A DNA stretch of 55,245 bases, taken from CAIKZZ01 sp035524595. Lineage in GTDB: Bacteria > Pseudomonadota > Gammaproteobacteria > Steroidobacterales > Steroidobacteraceae. Each line of letters begins with the position of its first letter. The first letter of the stretch is position 1. The DNA lies in the NCBI GenBank assembly GCA_035524595.1, contig DATKOP010000105.1, positions 1-55,245 of the forward strand, in the 5' to 3' direction. The notes beneath the pieces were generated by a model, which did not search any database, had not been told where the DNA came from, and saw nothing but the letters and a program-made list of their open reading frames with translations. The position numbers were made by a program, and so were the translations under genes. Positions 35,769 through 43,450 of the stretch are shown piece by piece.

Positions 35769-36367
35769 CGTCCTGCTCCTTGCTTGGCCGCCAGCGCGCG
35801 CGCCTCGTCGACGTTGGCGCGCACGATGCGCGCATCGTTCGATTCCGGCGGCAGCTGCGCGAGCAGCCGCTCCCACAGCTGCGCGGCGCTGTCGTAGTGC
35901 TGCTGCTGCAGCTCGAGGCTCGCCTTGAGCCAGAGCGCCTTCAGGTGATTGGGGTCGATCGCGAGCGCGTGGTCGATCGCCTGCCGCGAGCCCGTGAGGT
36001 CGCCGCCGGCCGCCGCGCCCTGCGCGTCGGCGAGGTCCGCCCAGGCATCGACGTCGCCCGGCACGGCCCTGACCAGCCGCTCGTAGGCGTCCCGCGCCTC
36101 CGGGTAGCGCTTGGCGAGCCGCAGCTCCTCGGCCTGGCGTCGCAGGCCGTCGGCCTCGGCCGGAGCTCCCGCCGCGGCGGCCGGCGCGGGGCCGCCGGCG
36201 GCCGCCCGGCCGGTGAGCGCCGTGACGCCGGCGAATCCGAGCGCCGCGATGAGCGGCGCGCCGACCAGCGCCGCGAACGCCGCCCGCTCGCGGCCGCTTC
36301 GGGCGAGCCAGACCGCAAGCGCCACGCAGGCGGCGAAGGCGGTGGCGGCGGTGATCGCGGCGTACAA
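35765..36367 (-). CDS. Membrane-anchored TPR protein, CcmI/NrfG-like
   Basis: 200 residues from a TTG start with GGAG five bases upstream. Two N-terminal hydrophobic segments (ITAATAFAACVALAVWLARS and AALVGAPLIAALGFAGVTAL) are followed by a Pro/Ala linker. A TPR domain (about 75-195) includes YPEARDAYERLVRAVPGDVD, AWADLADAQ and the CcmH/NrfG-type block ALAIDPNHLKALWLKASLEL. This is the CycH/CcmI/NrfG arrangement of cytochrome c maturation proteins that present apocytochromes to the heme lyase. A dedicated maturation role for the unusually heme-rich proteins here is a reasonable inference. It is first in the minus-strand operon. Confidence 0.75.
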   Translation of the reverse strand: MYAAITAATAFAACVALAVWLARSGRERAAFAALVGAPLIAALGFAGVTALTGRAAAGGPAPAAAAGAPAEADGLRRQAEELRLAKRYPEARDAYERLVRAVPGDVDAWADLADAQGAAAGGDLTGSRQAIDHALAIDPNHLKALWLKASLELQQQHYDSAAQLWERLLAQLPPESNDARIVRANVDEARALAAKQGAGR

Positions 36368-36642
36368 GGGCGCTCCGGCGGCGGTGGCGATGGCGGGTGA
36401 ACCTGCTGCCCGGCGCGCAAGTCCGCGACGGTGGGCCGGGGCACCCGGATTATTTCAAGTATGAAAGCATCTTAGCGGCTGAGAAAGGCGCTGCACGTCT
36501 CTCAGATGCGACATGTGAACTGGCTCCAAAACCGGGCCCCGCGGCCCCCCCGGGCGAGCCCGCTGACGCCGATTTGAGACACTGGTCGCGTGACGGGCGT
36601 CGTTGACAGAATCTGGCTCCCGATGGGAGTGTCGCGACCGGC
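36368..36642. promoter_or_regulatory. Divergent intergenic region between the TPR-cytochrome operon and the ferredoxin-flavoprotein
   Basis: 275 bp without a gene. An AT-richer island at 36449-36475 is the most likely promoter area for the minus-strand operon. On the plus strand, TTGACA lies at 36603-36608 without a convincing -10. A small hairpin, CTCCC-GAT-GGGAG (36617-36629), includes the GGGAG that may act as ribosome site for the next gene. A TGTGA half-site (36514-36518) is the only trace of a CRP-like element. Confidence 0.4.
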
Positions 36643-37941
36643 ATGGAATACCTGGTCTACACGATCCCGCTCGCGGTCTGCGTCGGCTGGTACCTGCATC
36701 GCCGCTACCGCCAGCTCTCGGTCGCGGTGACGACCCGCGACGAGGCTCAGGAGGCGGGGCTGACCGAGCCGGCCTCGCTGCATCCGACCGTGGACGCGGC
36801 CAAGTGCATCGGCTGCGGCTCGTGCATCAAGGCCTGCCCCGAGATGCCGCACCACACCGTGCTCGGCCTGATCAACTCCAAGGCGGATCTCGTGTCGCCG
36901 ACCGAGTGCATCGGCCACGGCGCCTGCCGCGCGGCCTGCCCGGTCGACGCGATCACGCTCGTGTTCGGCACCGCCAAGCGCGGCGTGGACCTGCCGCGCG
37001 TGTCGCCCTGGTTCGAGACCAACGTGCCGGGCGTGTTCGTCGCCGGCGAGCTCGGCGGCATGGGGCTGATCCGCAACGCCGTCGAGCAGGGCCGCCAGGC
37101 ACTCGAGCAGATCGCCGCGCGCCGCCCGCGCGGCAAGGGCGCGCAGCTCGACGTGCTGATCGTCGGCGCCGGCCCGGCCGGCTTCGCGGCCTCGCTGGCC
37201 GCGACCGAGAAGAAGCTGCGCTTCGCGACCGTCGAGCAGGAGTCGCTCGGCGGCTGCGTGTTCCAGTACCCGCGCGGCAAGATCGTCATGACCCAGCCGG
37301 CGACGTTGCCGCTGGTCGGCAGGATGAACATGACGCTGACCAGCAAGGAACAGCTGCTCGAGTTCTGGCTCGAGGCCCAGCGGCGTACCGGGCTGCAGAT
37401 CCGCTGCAACGAGCGCGTCGAGGCGATCAGCCGCGACGGCGACGGCTTCGTGGTGCGCACCACCAAGGGCGAGCTGCGCGCCGCGACGGTGCTGCTGTCG
37501 GTCGGCCGGCGCGGCACGCCGCGCAAGCTCGGCGTCCCGGGCGAGGACCTGCCCAAGGTCGTCTACCGGCTGATCGACCCCGAGCAGTACGTCGGCAAGC
37601 GCGTGCTGGTCGTCGGCGGCGGCGACAGCGCGCTCGAGGCGGCCGCGAGCCTCGCCGAGGCCGGCGCGAGCGCGGCGCTGTCCTACCGCGGCGAGGCCTT
37701 CCAGCGCGCCAAGACGCGCAACCGCGAGCGGGTCAAGGCCGCGGTCGAGTCGGGCGGCCTGCAGCTGCTGCTCAAGTCCGAGGTCAAGGCGATCACCGGC
37801 GAGCGCGTCGCGATCGTGCAGAACGGGCGCGGCATCCACCTGCCGAACGACGCCGTCATCGTCAACGCCGGCGGCATCCTGCCGACCGAGTTCCTGAAGA
37901 GCGTCGGCATCGAGGTCGAGACCAAGTGGGGCACGGCGTGA
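36643..37941 (+). CDS. Membrane-anchored ferredoxin-FAD-NAD(P) oxidoreductase
   Basis: 432 residues in three parts. One N-terminal membrane segment (about 3-19) comes first. Two ferredoxin motifs follow: CIGCGSCIKACP (C55, C58, C61, C65) is complete, while in CIGHGACRAACP (C89, H92, C95, C99) the second Cys is His. Last is a thioredoxin-reductase-like flavoprotein (about 165-432) with the FAD motif VGAGPAGF, the NAD(P) motif VGGGDSALEAA and the end VNAGGILPTEFLKS. The redox CXXC of thioredoxin reductase is absent. It could link NAD(P)H or ferredoxin to the membrane cytochrome b. Its stop overlaps the next start (GTGA). Confidence 0.85.
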   Translation: MEYLVYTIPLAVCVGWYLHRRYRQLSVAVTTRDEAQEAGLTEPASLHPTVDAAKCIGCGSCIKACPEMPHHTVLGLINSKADLVSPTECIGHGACRAACPVDAITLVFGTAKRGVDLPRVSPWFETNVPGVFVAGELGGMGLIRNAVEQGRQALEQIAARRPRGKGAQLDVLIVGAGPAGFAASLAATEKKLRFATVEQESLGGCVFQYPRGKIVMTQPATLPLVGRMNMTLTSKEQLLEFWLEAQRRTGLQIRCNERVEAISRDGDGFVVRTTKGELRAATVLLSVGRRGTPRKLGVPGEDLPKVVYRLIDPEQYVGKRVLVVGGGDSALEAAASLAEAGASAALSYRGEAFQRAKTRNRERVKAAVESGGLQLLLKSEVKAITGERVAIVQNGRGIHLPNDAVIVNAGGILPTEFLKSVGIEVETKWGTA

Positions 37942-39848
37942 GCGCCGCGCTCCTTGCGATGCTGCTGCTCGCCGCGCCACCGGCCGCGCCGCCGGAGCTC
38001 GAGCCGGCGCGCGACGCGCTGCGCCGCCACGACTACCCGCGCGCCGCGCAGCTGCTGCAGGCGCTCGCCGACGGCGGCAACGCCGAGGCGAGCTATCAGC
38101 TGGGGCTCCTGTACCTGCCGCGCAGCAACGACGTCGGCCTGGCGCCGGATCCGCCGCGGGCCTGCCGTCTGCTGCAGCAGGCCGCGGCCGCGTCGCACGC
38201 CAAGGCCGCCTTCAGCCTCGCCGCGCAGGTGGACGCGGGCGTCTGCCAGGACACCGGCCGCAGCGCCGCCGACTGGGCGGCGGTGGCGAGTGCCGCCGGC
38301 CACGCCGGCGCGCGCGGCACGAGCAGCGGCGCGCCCGCCGCGACCGAGGATCCGGCGACGCTCTTGAAGCGCGCCGCACGCGACGGCGACCAGGCGTCGC
38401 TCGCGCGGCTGCTGGCGACGGTACCGGCGACACTGACCGGACCCGACCGCCGCAGCGCGCTGCACGAGGCCGCCGACGGGCAGCGGGCCGACGCTGCCCG
38501 GCTGCTGCTCGAGCACGGTGCCGCGGTCGACGCGCGCGACGCGGCGGGCGACACCGCGCTGCTGGTGGCGGCGCGCCGCGGCGCCGCCGCCGTCATCGCC
38601 GTGCTGCTGGAGGCGAAGGCGGATGGCAACGTCACCGACGCCCGCGGCGGCACGCCGCTGATGCTGGCGACGGCGGCGCTGTCGCTGCCGTCGGTGGAGC
38701 TGCTGCTCGCGCACGGCGCCGATCCGAAGCCGCGCAACGGCCAGGGTCTGTCGGCGCTGGACCTCGCCGAGCGCGCCGGCAACGCGCCGGCCGCGGCCGC
38801 GATCGCCGCGACGCTGCGGTCGCACGGTGCCAGCGGCGTTGCGCGCGCCAGCGTCGCGCGCGAGGTCCGCAACGACGACCTGTTCGCCGGCTGGACACCG
38901 CTGATGATCGCCGCCGAGCGCGGCGACCTCGCGGCGCTGCGCAATGCGCTCGCGGCCGGCGGCGACGTCAACGTCGCGGACGCCCGCGGCATCAGCGCGC
39001 TGGTCGCCGCCGCGCGCGGCGGCCACGTGCCGGCAATGGAGGCGCTGCTGGATGCCGGCGCCAGGACCGAGCTGCGCACGACCGAGGGCGACACCGCGCT
39101 CGGCGCCGCGCTCAGGCGCCGCCAGACCGCGGCTGTCAGGCTGCTGCTCGCGCGGCACGCGGACGCGGGCGCCGCGCAGGCGCGCAACGCCCTGCCGCTG
39201 ACGCTCGCCGCCGAGCTCGGCTCCGCCGACGTCGTCGAGCTGCTGCTCGCCGCCGGCGCCAAGCCGAACGCCTTCGACGCCTCCGGCCGCACCGCGCTGA
39301 TGGTCGCCGGCCAGCGCGACGACGCGGCGGTCTGCGCCGCACTGCTCGCGGCCGGCGCCGACGCCCGGGTCCGCGGCGCCGACGGCCGCACGGCACTCGC
39401 GCTCGCGGCTCAGGCCGGCGCGGCGCGCGCCGCGGCCGCGCTGGTGCTCGCCGGCGGACTCGAGCTGGAGGACCACGACGGCATGACCGCGCTCGCGATC
39501 GCGGCGCAGCGCGGCGACGCCGAGCTGACGGCGCGGCTGCTCGCGGCCGGCGCGCCGCGCGAGGCGCGCACCCGCACCGGCAACACGCCGCTGATCCTCG
39601 CCGCCGGTGCCGGGCGCACGGCGATCGTGCGTCAGCTGGCCGCGGCCGGCGCGAACCTCGAGGCGCGCAACGACCTCGGCAATACGCCGCTGCTCGCGGC
39701 CGTCGCCGGGCGGCAGGCCGCGACGGCGCAGGCGCTGATCGCGCTCGGCGCCGACCAGCGGATCCGCAACAGCGCCTCGCAGAGCGCGCAGGACCTGGCG
39801 CGGCAGGGCGGCGACCCGGCGATGGCGGCGCTGTTCAACGCGAATTGA
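37938..39848 (+). CDS. Exported Sel1/ankyrin-repeat protein
   Basis: 636 residues from a GTG overlapping the flavoprotein stop. A short signal-like stretch (ALLAMLLLAAPPAAPP) is followed by Sel1/TPR-like repeats (about 20-120; AEASYQLGLLYLPRSNDVG and AKAAFSLAAQVDAG). At least twelve ankyrin repeats then run to the C-terminus, recognisable by G.TPL..A...G....V..LL..GA (for example NTPLILAAGAGRTAIVRQLA). Ankyrin repeats are protein-binding scaffolds. The coupling to the flavoprotein suggests it belongs to the electron-transfer block, perhaps as a periplasmic organiser. That role is inference. Confidence 0.85.
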   Translation: MSAALLAMLLLAAPPAAPPELEPARDALRRHDYPRAAQLLQALADGGNAEASYQLGLLYLPRSNDVGLAPDPPRACRLLQQAAAASHAKAAFSLAAQVDAGVCQDTGRSAADWAAVASAAGHAGARGTSSGAPAATEDPATLLKRAARDGDQASLARLLATVPATLTGPDRRSALHEAADGQRADAARLLLEHGAAVDARDAAGDTALLVAARRGAAAVIAVLLEAKADGNVTDARGGTPLMLATAALSLPSVELLLAHGADPKPRNGQGLSALDLAERAGNAPAAAAIAATLRSHGASGVARASVAREVRNDDLFAGWTPLMIAAERGDLAALRNALAAGGDVNVADARGISALVAAARGGHVPAMEALLDAGARTELRTTEGDTALGAALRRRQTAAVRLLLARHADAGAAQARNALPLTLAAELGSADVVELLLAAGAKPNAFDASGRTALMVAGQRDDAAVCAALLAAGADARVRGADGRTALALAAQAGAARAAAALVLAGGLELEDHDGMTALAIAAQRGDAELTARLLAAGAPREARTRTGNTPLILAAGAGRTAIVRQLAAAGANLEARNDLGNTPLLAAVAGRQAATAQALIALGADQRIRNSASQSAQDLARQGGDPAMAALFNAN

Positions 39849-40203
39849 GCCTCGTCCCGCGCCGCGTGCCGGCCGCGAACGGTGTCGGGCGCGTCGCCCG
39901 GGTCCCGGGGCGAAGCCGCGCGGCGTCGGTGCTGGCAGGCGAGAGTTCGGCCAGGTCTGCCCCGGGCTGGGCCGGCGCTTGCGAGCAGAGCCAACCGCCT
40001 CAACGCCTGCCTGCGGCTGAGGACTCTACGGCGGCGGGCGCCGGCCGGGAAGGTGCGGCGCGGGCCATCGTCGTGACGCAGATGCCAGTTCCTGAAGCGC
40101 GGACGTCATGCCCGCCGCCGCATGGCGCGCCATCGCGAACGAGACGCAGTGAGGCGGTCGCGGCGCGCCGCAGGGCCGGCGGCGGCCGGGCGCCCGGGGG
40201 CGC
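39849..40203. other. 355-bp intergenic region after the ankyrin gene
   Basis: No convincing gene or promoter is visible. An open frame on the plus strand here (39845-40219) gives a low-complexity Ala/Arg/Pro protein without any conserved pattern and is probably chance in GC-rich DNA. The region separates two genes whose 3' ends face each other. Confidence 0.5.
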
Positions 40204-40533
40204 TCAGTCGGTGGCGTGATCGCCGGCGCGCCGCCCGCGGCGCTCCCGCTGATCGACGCTGACCCGCTTCGACGGCGCGCCGGTCTTCTCCTCGGAACGA
40301 CGCGGCCCGCGGCGGCGGTCCTCGAAGTGCGCGTAGCGGCAGTCGCAGCAGCGCGCGTCGCAGCCGGCGAGCGGCAGCCGCGGCGCCTCGACCGACAGGT
40401 AGCGCCGGTCCTTGCAGGCGCGCGCGGCGGCGCACGCCTCGGCGGTGCCGACGACCGCGACCGCGTGCCAGCGACGGCGCGCGTAGCGCGTCGAGGATTC
40501 GGTCGGCGTATCGGCACCCCGGTAGATGAACAC
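40204..40533 (-). CDS. Small Cys-rich protein of unknown function
   Basis: 109 residues from GTG 40533, with GAGG seven bases upstream. The N-terminal half begins (M)FIYRGADTPTESSTRYARRR. The core has a Cys cluster and a basic end: CAAARACKDRRYLSVEAPRL, then C....CCDCRYAHFEDRRRGPRR, then a Lys/Arg-rich tail. The Cys spacing suggests metal binding. I recall similar small proteins in related proteobacteria but know no function. Confidence 0.65.
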   Translation of the reverse strand: MFIYRGADTPTESSTRYARRRWHAVAVVGTAEACAAARACKDRRYLSVEAPRLPLAGCDARCCDCRYAHFEDRRRGPRRSEEKTGAPSKRVSVDQRERRGRRAGDHATD

Positions 40534-40703
40534 AGGCCGTCCTCTGCTTGTGTCGCCCGCCGCTACGCTAGCGCAGCGTGCCGCGGCGGGTGCGCAAGGC
40601 ATCACAAACGCGCCGCCCGCCTCGCGGCCGATCGCGGATTTGCAACCGCCGTCACGCTTCGTTGCGCCGTCGGGCGCGGCCGCTGCCGGGCGACGGGCCG
40701 GCC

Positions 40704-40730
40704 GGCACGTCGGCCGGCACGTCGGCCGGC
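40704..40730. repeat. Short CACGTCGGCCGG tandem repeat after the aldo/keto reductase gene
   Basis: A 12-bp unit (GGCACGTCGGCC phase) is repeated about two and a half times just downstream of the aldo/keto reductase stop codon. It has partial dyad symmetry and could fold as a GC-rich hairpin. No U tract follows. Confidence 0.5.
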
Positions 40731-41729
40731 TCAGCGGTCGACGTAGCGCAGCTCGGCCTCCGGGTAGCGCTCGCCGGCCGCGGCGTCGCGCGGGAAGGCC
40801 TCCTCGAGCGCCATCAGGTCGCAGGCCGGCAGCGCCACGGCCGCTGCCGCGGCATTGTCGGCGAGATGCGCGCGGCGGGCGGCGCCCGGAATCGGCACGA
40901 TCGAAGGTCCCTGCGCCAGCAGCCAGGCGAGGGCCAGCTGCGCCGGCGTCGCGGACCTGCGTGCCGCGAGCCGCTCGAGCGCACGCACGAGCGCCTGGTT
41001 GCGCTCGAAGTTCCCGCCCTGGAAGCGCGGCAGCTCGCCGCGGAAGTCGCCGGCCGGGCGGTAGTCCTCGGCGCGGCGCGCGGCGCCGGTCAGGAAGCCG
41101 CGGCCGAGCGGGGCGAAGGGCACGAAGCCGACGCCGAGTGCGCGGCACGCCGGCAGCACCTCGCGCTCGACGGCCCGCTCGAACAGCGAGTACTCGGACT
41201 GCAGCGCCGCGATCGGGTGCACGGCGGCGGCCCGTCGCAGCGTCGCTGCGCTGACCTCCGAGAGCCCGAGGTGGCGGACCTTGCCGGCGCGTACCAGCTC
41301 CGCCATGGCACCGACCGTCTCCTCGACCGGCACCGCCGGATCCAGCCGGTGCAGGTAGTAGAGGTCGATGGTCTCGATGCCGAGCCGTCGCAGCGAGGCC
41401 TCGCAGGCGCGACGCGCGTTCGCGGGCGTGCCGTCGCAGCCGGCGATGCTGCCGTCGGCGCCGATCCGGAAGCCGAACTTCGAGGCGACGACCCAGCGCG
41501 CGCGCCGGCCCGCGAGTGCGCGGCCGACGAGTTCCTCGTTGCGGTACGGGCCGTACACCTCGGCGGTGTCCAGGAAGTTGATGCCGAGCTCGAGCGCGAG
41601 GTCGAGGGTCGCGAGCGCCTCGGCCGGGTCGCGCGTGGCGTCGCTGCCGTAGGTGCCGGACATGCCCATGCAGCCGAGCCCGAGCGCCGAGACGGCGAGC
41701 TTCCCGGGACCGAGTTCGCGTCGCTGCAT
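40731..41729 (-). CDS. Aldo/keto reductase
   Basis: 332 residues, a complete (beta/alpha)8 aldo/keto reductase of the YccK/AKR13-like type. The N-terminal signature LGLGCMGMSGTYG is followed by the catalytic tetrad: Asp and Tyr in NFLDTAEVYGPYRNEELVG, Lys in VVASKFGFR and His in DLYYLHRLDP. The C-terminus has VPIPGA and the NADPH-binding R..HL.DN block. It would reduce aldehydes or ketones with NADPH. Nothing ties it to the cytochrome genes or to flagella. Confidence 0.92.
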   Translation of the reverse strand: MQRRELGPGKLAVSALGLGCMGMSGTYGSDATRDPAEALATLDLALELGINFLDTAEVYGPYRNEELVGRALAGRRARWVVASKFGFRIGADGSIAGCDGTPANARRACEASLRRLGIETIDLYYLHRLDPAVPVEETVGAMAELVRAGKVRHLGLSEVSAATLRRAAAVHPIAALQSEYSLFERAVEREVLPACRALGVGFVPFAPLGRGFLTGAARRAEDYRPAGDFRGELPRFQGGNFERNQALVRALERLAARRSATPAQLALAWLLAQGPSIVPIPGAARRAHLADNAAAAAVALPACDLMALEEAFPRDAAAGERYPEAELRYVDR

Positions 41730-41853
41730 GGCGCCACTCTAGCGCCAATTTTCCGACGCCCCGTCGGCCGGGGCGCTGCGGCGTGGGTCAAGGCGTTGGC
41801 GTCGCGGGACCCGCGAGTTTCGTAAGCCACTGATCGAACTACGATTTCAGCCG

Positions 41854-41869
41854 TGGCACGGAAGTTGCT
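41854..41869 (+). promoter_or_regulatory. Sigma-54 promoter of the fliLMNOPQR-flhBA operon
   Basis: TGGCACGGAAGTTGCT is a full match to the sigma-54 consensus. The predicted start is about 41880, 22 nt before the fliL ATG, with AGGAG in between. This promoter lets the fliL operon be expressed in step with fliK despite the roughly 17 kb of unrelated genes between them. Confidence 0.92.
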
Positions 41870-41902
41870 GACAGTTGCCTGCGCAATAGCGAGGAGCGAT
41901 CC

Positions 41903-42466
41903 ATGGCAGACGCGGCGGAGAAATCCCCGGAGAAGGCGACGGCGGCTTCCGGCGGCATCGTGGCCAGGGCGGCCGGCGCCGCGGGCGTGTTCGCGGCCGC
42001 GCTCGCCGCCGTGCTCATCGGCGGCTTCATCAACGCGAAGCTGCACCCCGTGCAGGAATACGTGCTCGGTCCGGACGGCAAGCTGACGCTGAAGCCCGAG
42101 CCCAAGGCCGCGGCCGAAGAGCACAAGCCCGAGGGCGGCAGCGGCAAGCCGGCGCAGTACTACTCCTTCGACCCGCCGCTGGTCGTCAACTTCGACGACA
42201 CGCAGGCCGTGCGCTTCCTGCAGCTGCAGATCGACGTCATGGCGCGCGACGAGAAGGTCATCGAGGCGGTCAAGGGCAACTCGCCGGCGATCCGCAACAA
42301 CCTGCTGATGCTGATGAACAACCGCGACTACAAGGTGCTGATGACGCGCGAGGGCAAGGAGGCGCTGCGCCAGGAATGCCTCAAGGAAGTGCAGCGGATC
42401 CTGAAGAAGGAGACCGGCTCCACCGGCGTCGAGGACCTGTACTTCTCCAGCTTCGTCGTGCAGTGA
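41903..42466 (+). CDS. fliL: Flagellar basal-body-associated protein FliL
   Basis: 187 residues. A cytoplasmic N-terminus, one transmembrane helix (about 24-46; AGVFAAALAAVLIGGFINAK) and a periplasmic stomatin-like domain with the FliL patterns YYSFDPPLVVNFDD, RFLQLQIDVMARD and the end VEDLYFSSFVVQ. FliL surrounds the stator units and supports torque at high load. AGGAGCGATCC precedes the ATG. fliM follows after 7 bp. Confidence 0.95.
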   Translation: MADAAEKSPEKATAASGGIVARAAGAAGVFAAALAAVLIGGFINAKLHPVQEYVLGPDGKLTLKPEPKAAAEEHKPEGGSGKPAQYYSFDPPLVVNFDDTQAVRFLQLQIDVMARDEKVIEAVKGNSPAIRNNLLMLMNNRDYKVLMTREGKEALRQECLKEVQRILKKETGSTGVEDLYFSSFVVQ

Positions 42467-42473
42467 GGCGCAC

Positions 42474-43433
42474 GTGGCGGCCGAAGGCGCAGAAGTCAGC
42501 AAGAAGGTGATCTCCGACGAGGAGGTCGCCGCGCTGCTCGAGAAGAACGCCCAGGGCGAGGTCAAGCCCTACGACCTGGTCGGCACGCAGCGCATCACGC
42601 GCGGCCGGCTGCCGGCGCTCGAGACCATCCACGAGACCTTCGCCCGCAGCTTTCGCGTCGCGCTCTTCAACCTGCTGCAGCGCGAGCCGCAGGTGACCTT
42701 CGAGGGCGTGCGCACGCAGAAGGCCGGTGACTACCTCGCGGGCATCACGACGCCGGCGAGTCTCGACATCTGCCGCATCAAGCCGCTGCCGGGCAACGCG
42801 CTGCTGGTGTTCGACACCAACCTCGTGTTCCTGATGGTCGACACCTACTTCGGCGGCCCCGGCAAGGCGCTCGAGCGCGCCGGCGACCGCGGCCTGACGC
42901 CGACGGAGGTGCGCTTCGTGCACCTGGTGCTGCGCCAGGCGGCCACCGACCTCGCGCAGGCCTGGACGCCGGTCGCGCAGGTGGAGGTCGAGCTCGTCAA
43001 GCACGAGTCGAACCCGCTGTTCGCGTCGATCGCGGCGCCCACCGACACCGTGCTCGTCAACCGCTTCAACGTCGAGCTGCCGTCCGGCGGCGGCGCGATC
43101 GACCTCGTGATGCCCTCGATGATGATCGAGCCGGTGCGCGAGGTGCTGACCGCGGGCATCGTCGCCAGGAGCGGCAGCACCGAGGCCTGGGCCCCGGCGC
43201 TCGGCGCGCACGTGGCCGAGGCGACGCTCGAGGTGCGCGCGGTGCTGACCGAGGCCGAGATCACGCTCGGCGACCTGCGCATCCTCAAGCCCGGCGACGT
43301 GCTGCCGATCGAGGCGCCACGCAACGTGACGCTGTACGCCGGCGACGAGCCGATCTACGCCGGCAAGTTCGGCGTCTCGCGCGGCCGCAACGCACTCAAG
43401 ATTCTGCAACCGCTGCGGCGCCGCAGCCCCTGA
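42474..43433 (+). CDS. fliM: Flagellar motor switch protein FliM
   Basis: 319 residues from a GTG. The N-terminal motif is ISDEEVAALLEK, a divergent form of the CheY-binding EIDALL motif (E-V-A-A-L-L). The CheC-like middle domain has YDLVGTQRITRGRLPALETI and LVFDTNLVFLMVDTYFGGPG. The C-terminal SpoA domain ends LYAGDEPIYAGKFGVSRGRN. FliM forms the C-ring wall and receives the CheY signal. Confidence 0.96.
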   Translation: MAAEGAEVSKKVISDEEVAALLEKNAQGEVKPYDLVGTQRITRGRLPALETIHETFARSFRVALFNLLQREPQVTFEGVRTQKAGDYLAGITTPASLDICRIKPLPGNALLVFDTNLVFLMVDTYFGGPGKALERAGDRGLTPTEVRFVHLVLRQAATDLAQAWTPVAQVEVELVKHESNPLFASIAAPTDTVLVNRFNVELPSGGGAIDLVMPSMMIEPVREVLTAGIVARSGSTEAWAPALGAHVAEATLEVRAVLTEAEITLGDLRILKPGDVLPIEAPRNVTLYAGDEPIYAGKFGVSRGRNALKILQPLRRRSP

Positions 43434-43450
43434 CCGGCGGAGATAGACCC

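Noticed and set aside
36514..36529. Second CRP-like site (TGTGA-N6-TCCAA) before the flavoprotein
   Set aside because: One half-site is perfect but the other matches at only 3 of 5 positions, and no clear promoter is placed correctly beside it.
36603..39848. One long plus-strand frame joining the flavoprotein region to the ankyrin protein
   Set aside because: Its first 445 codons are out of frame with the clear ferredoxin-flavoprotein at 36643-37941. The true ankyrin start is the GTG at 37938.
39845..40219. A 124-codon open frame after the ankyrin gene
   Set aside because: It has a low-complexity Ala/Arg/Pro composition, no ribosome site, and overlaps the convergent Cys-rich gene.
24435..41853. 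Recent mobile-element insertion
   Set aside because: No transposase, integrase, tRNA attachment site, terminal repeats or base-composition change is visible at either edge. The block may still be an old acquisition.
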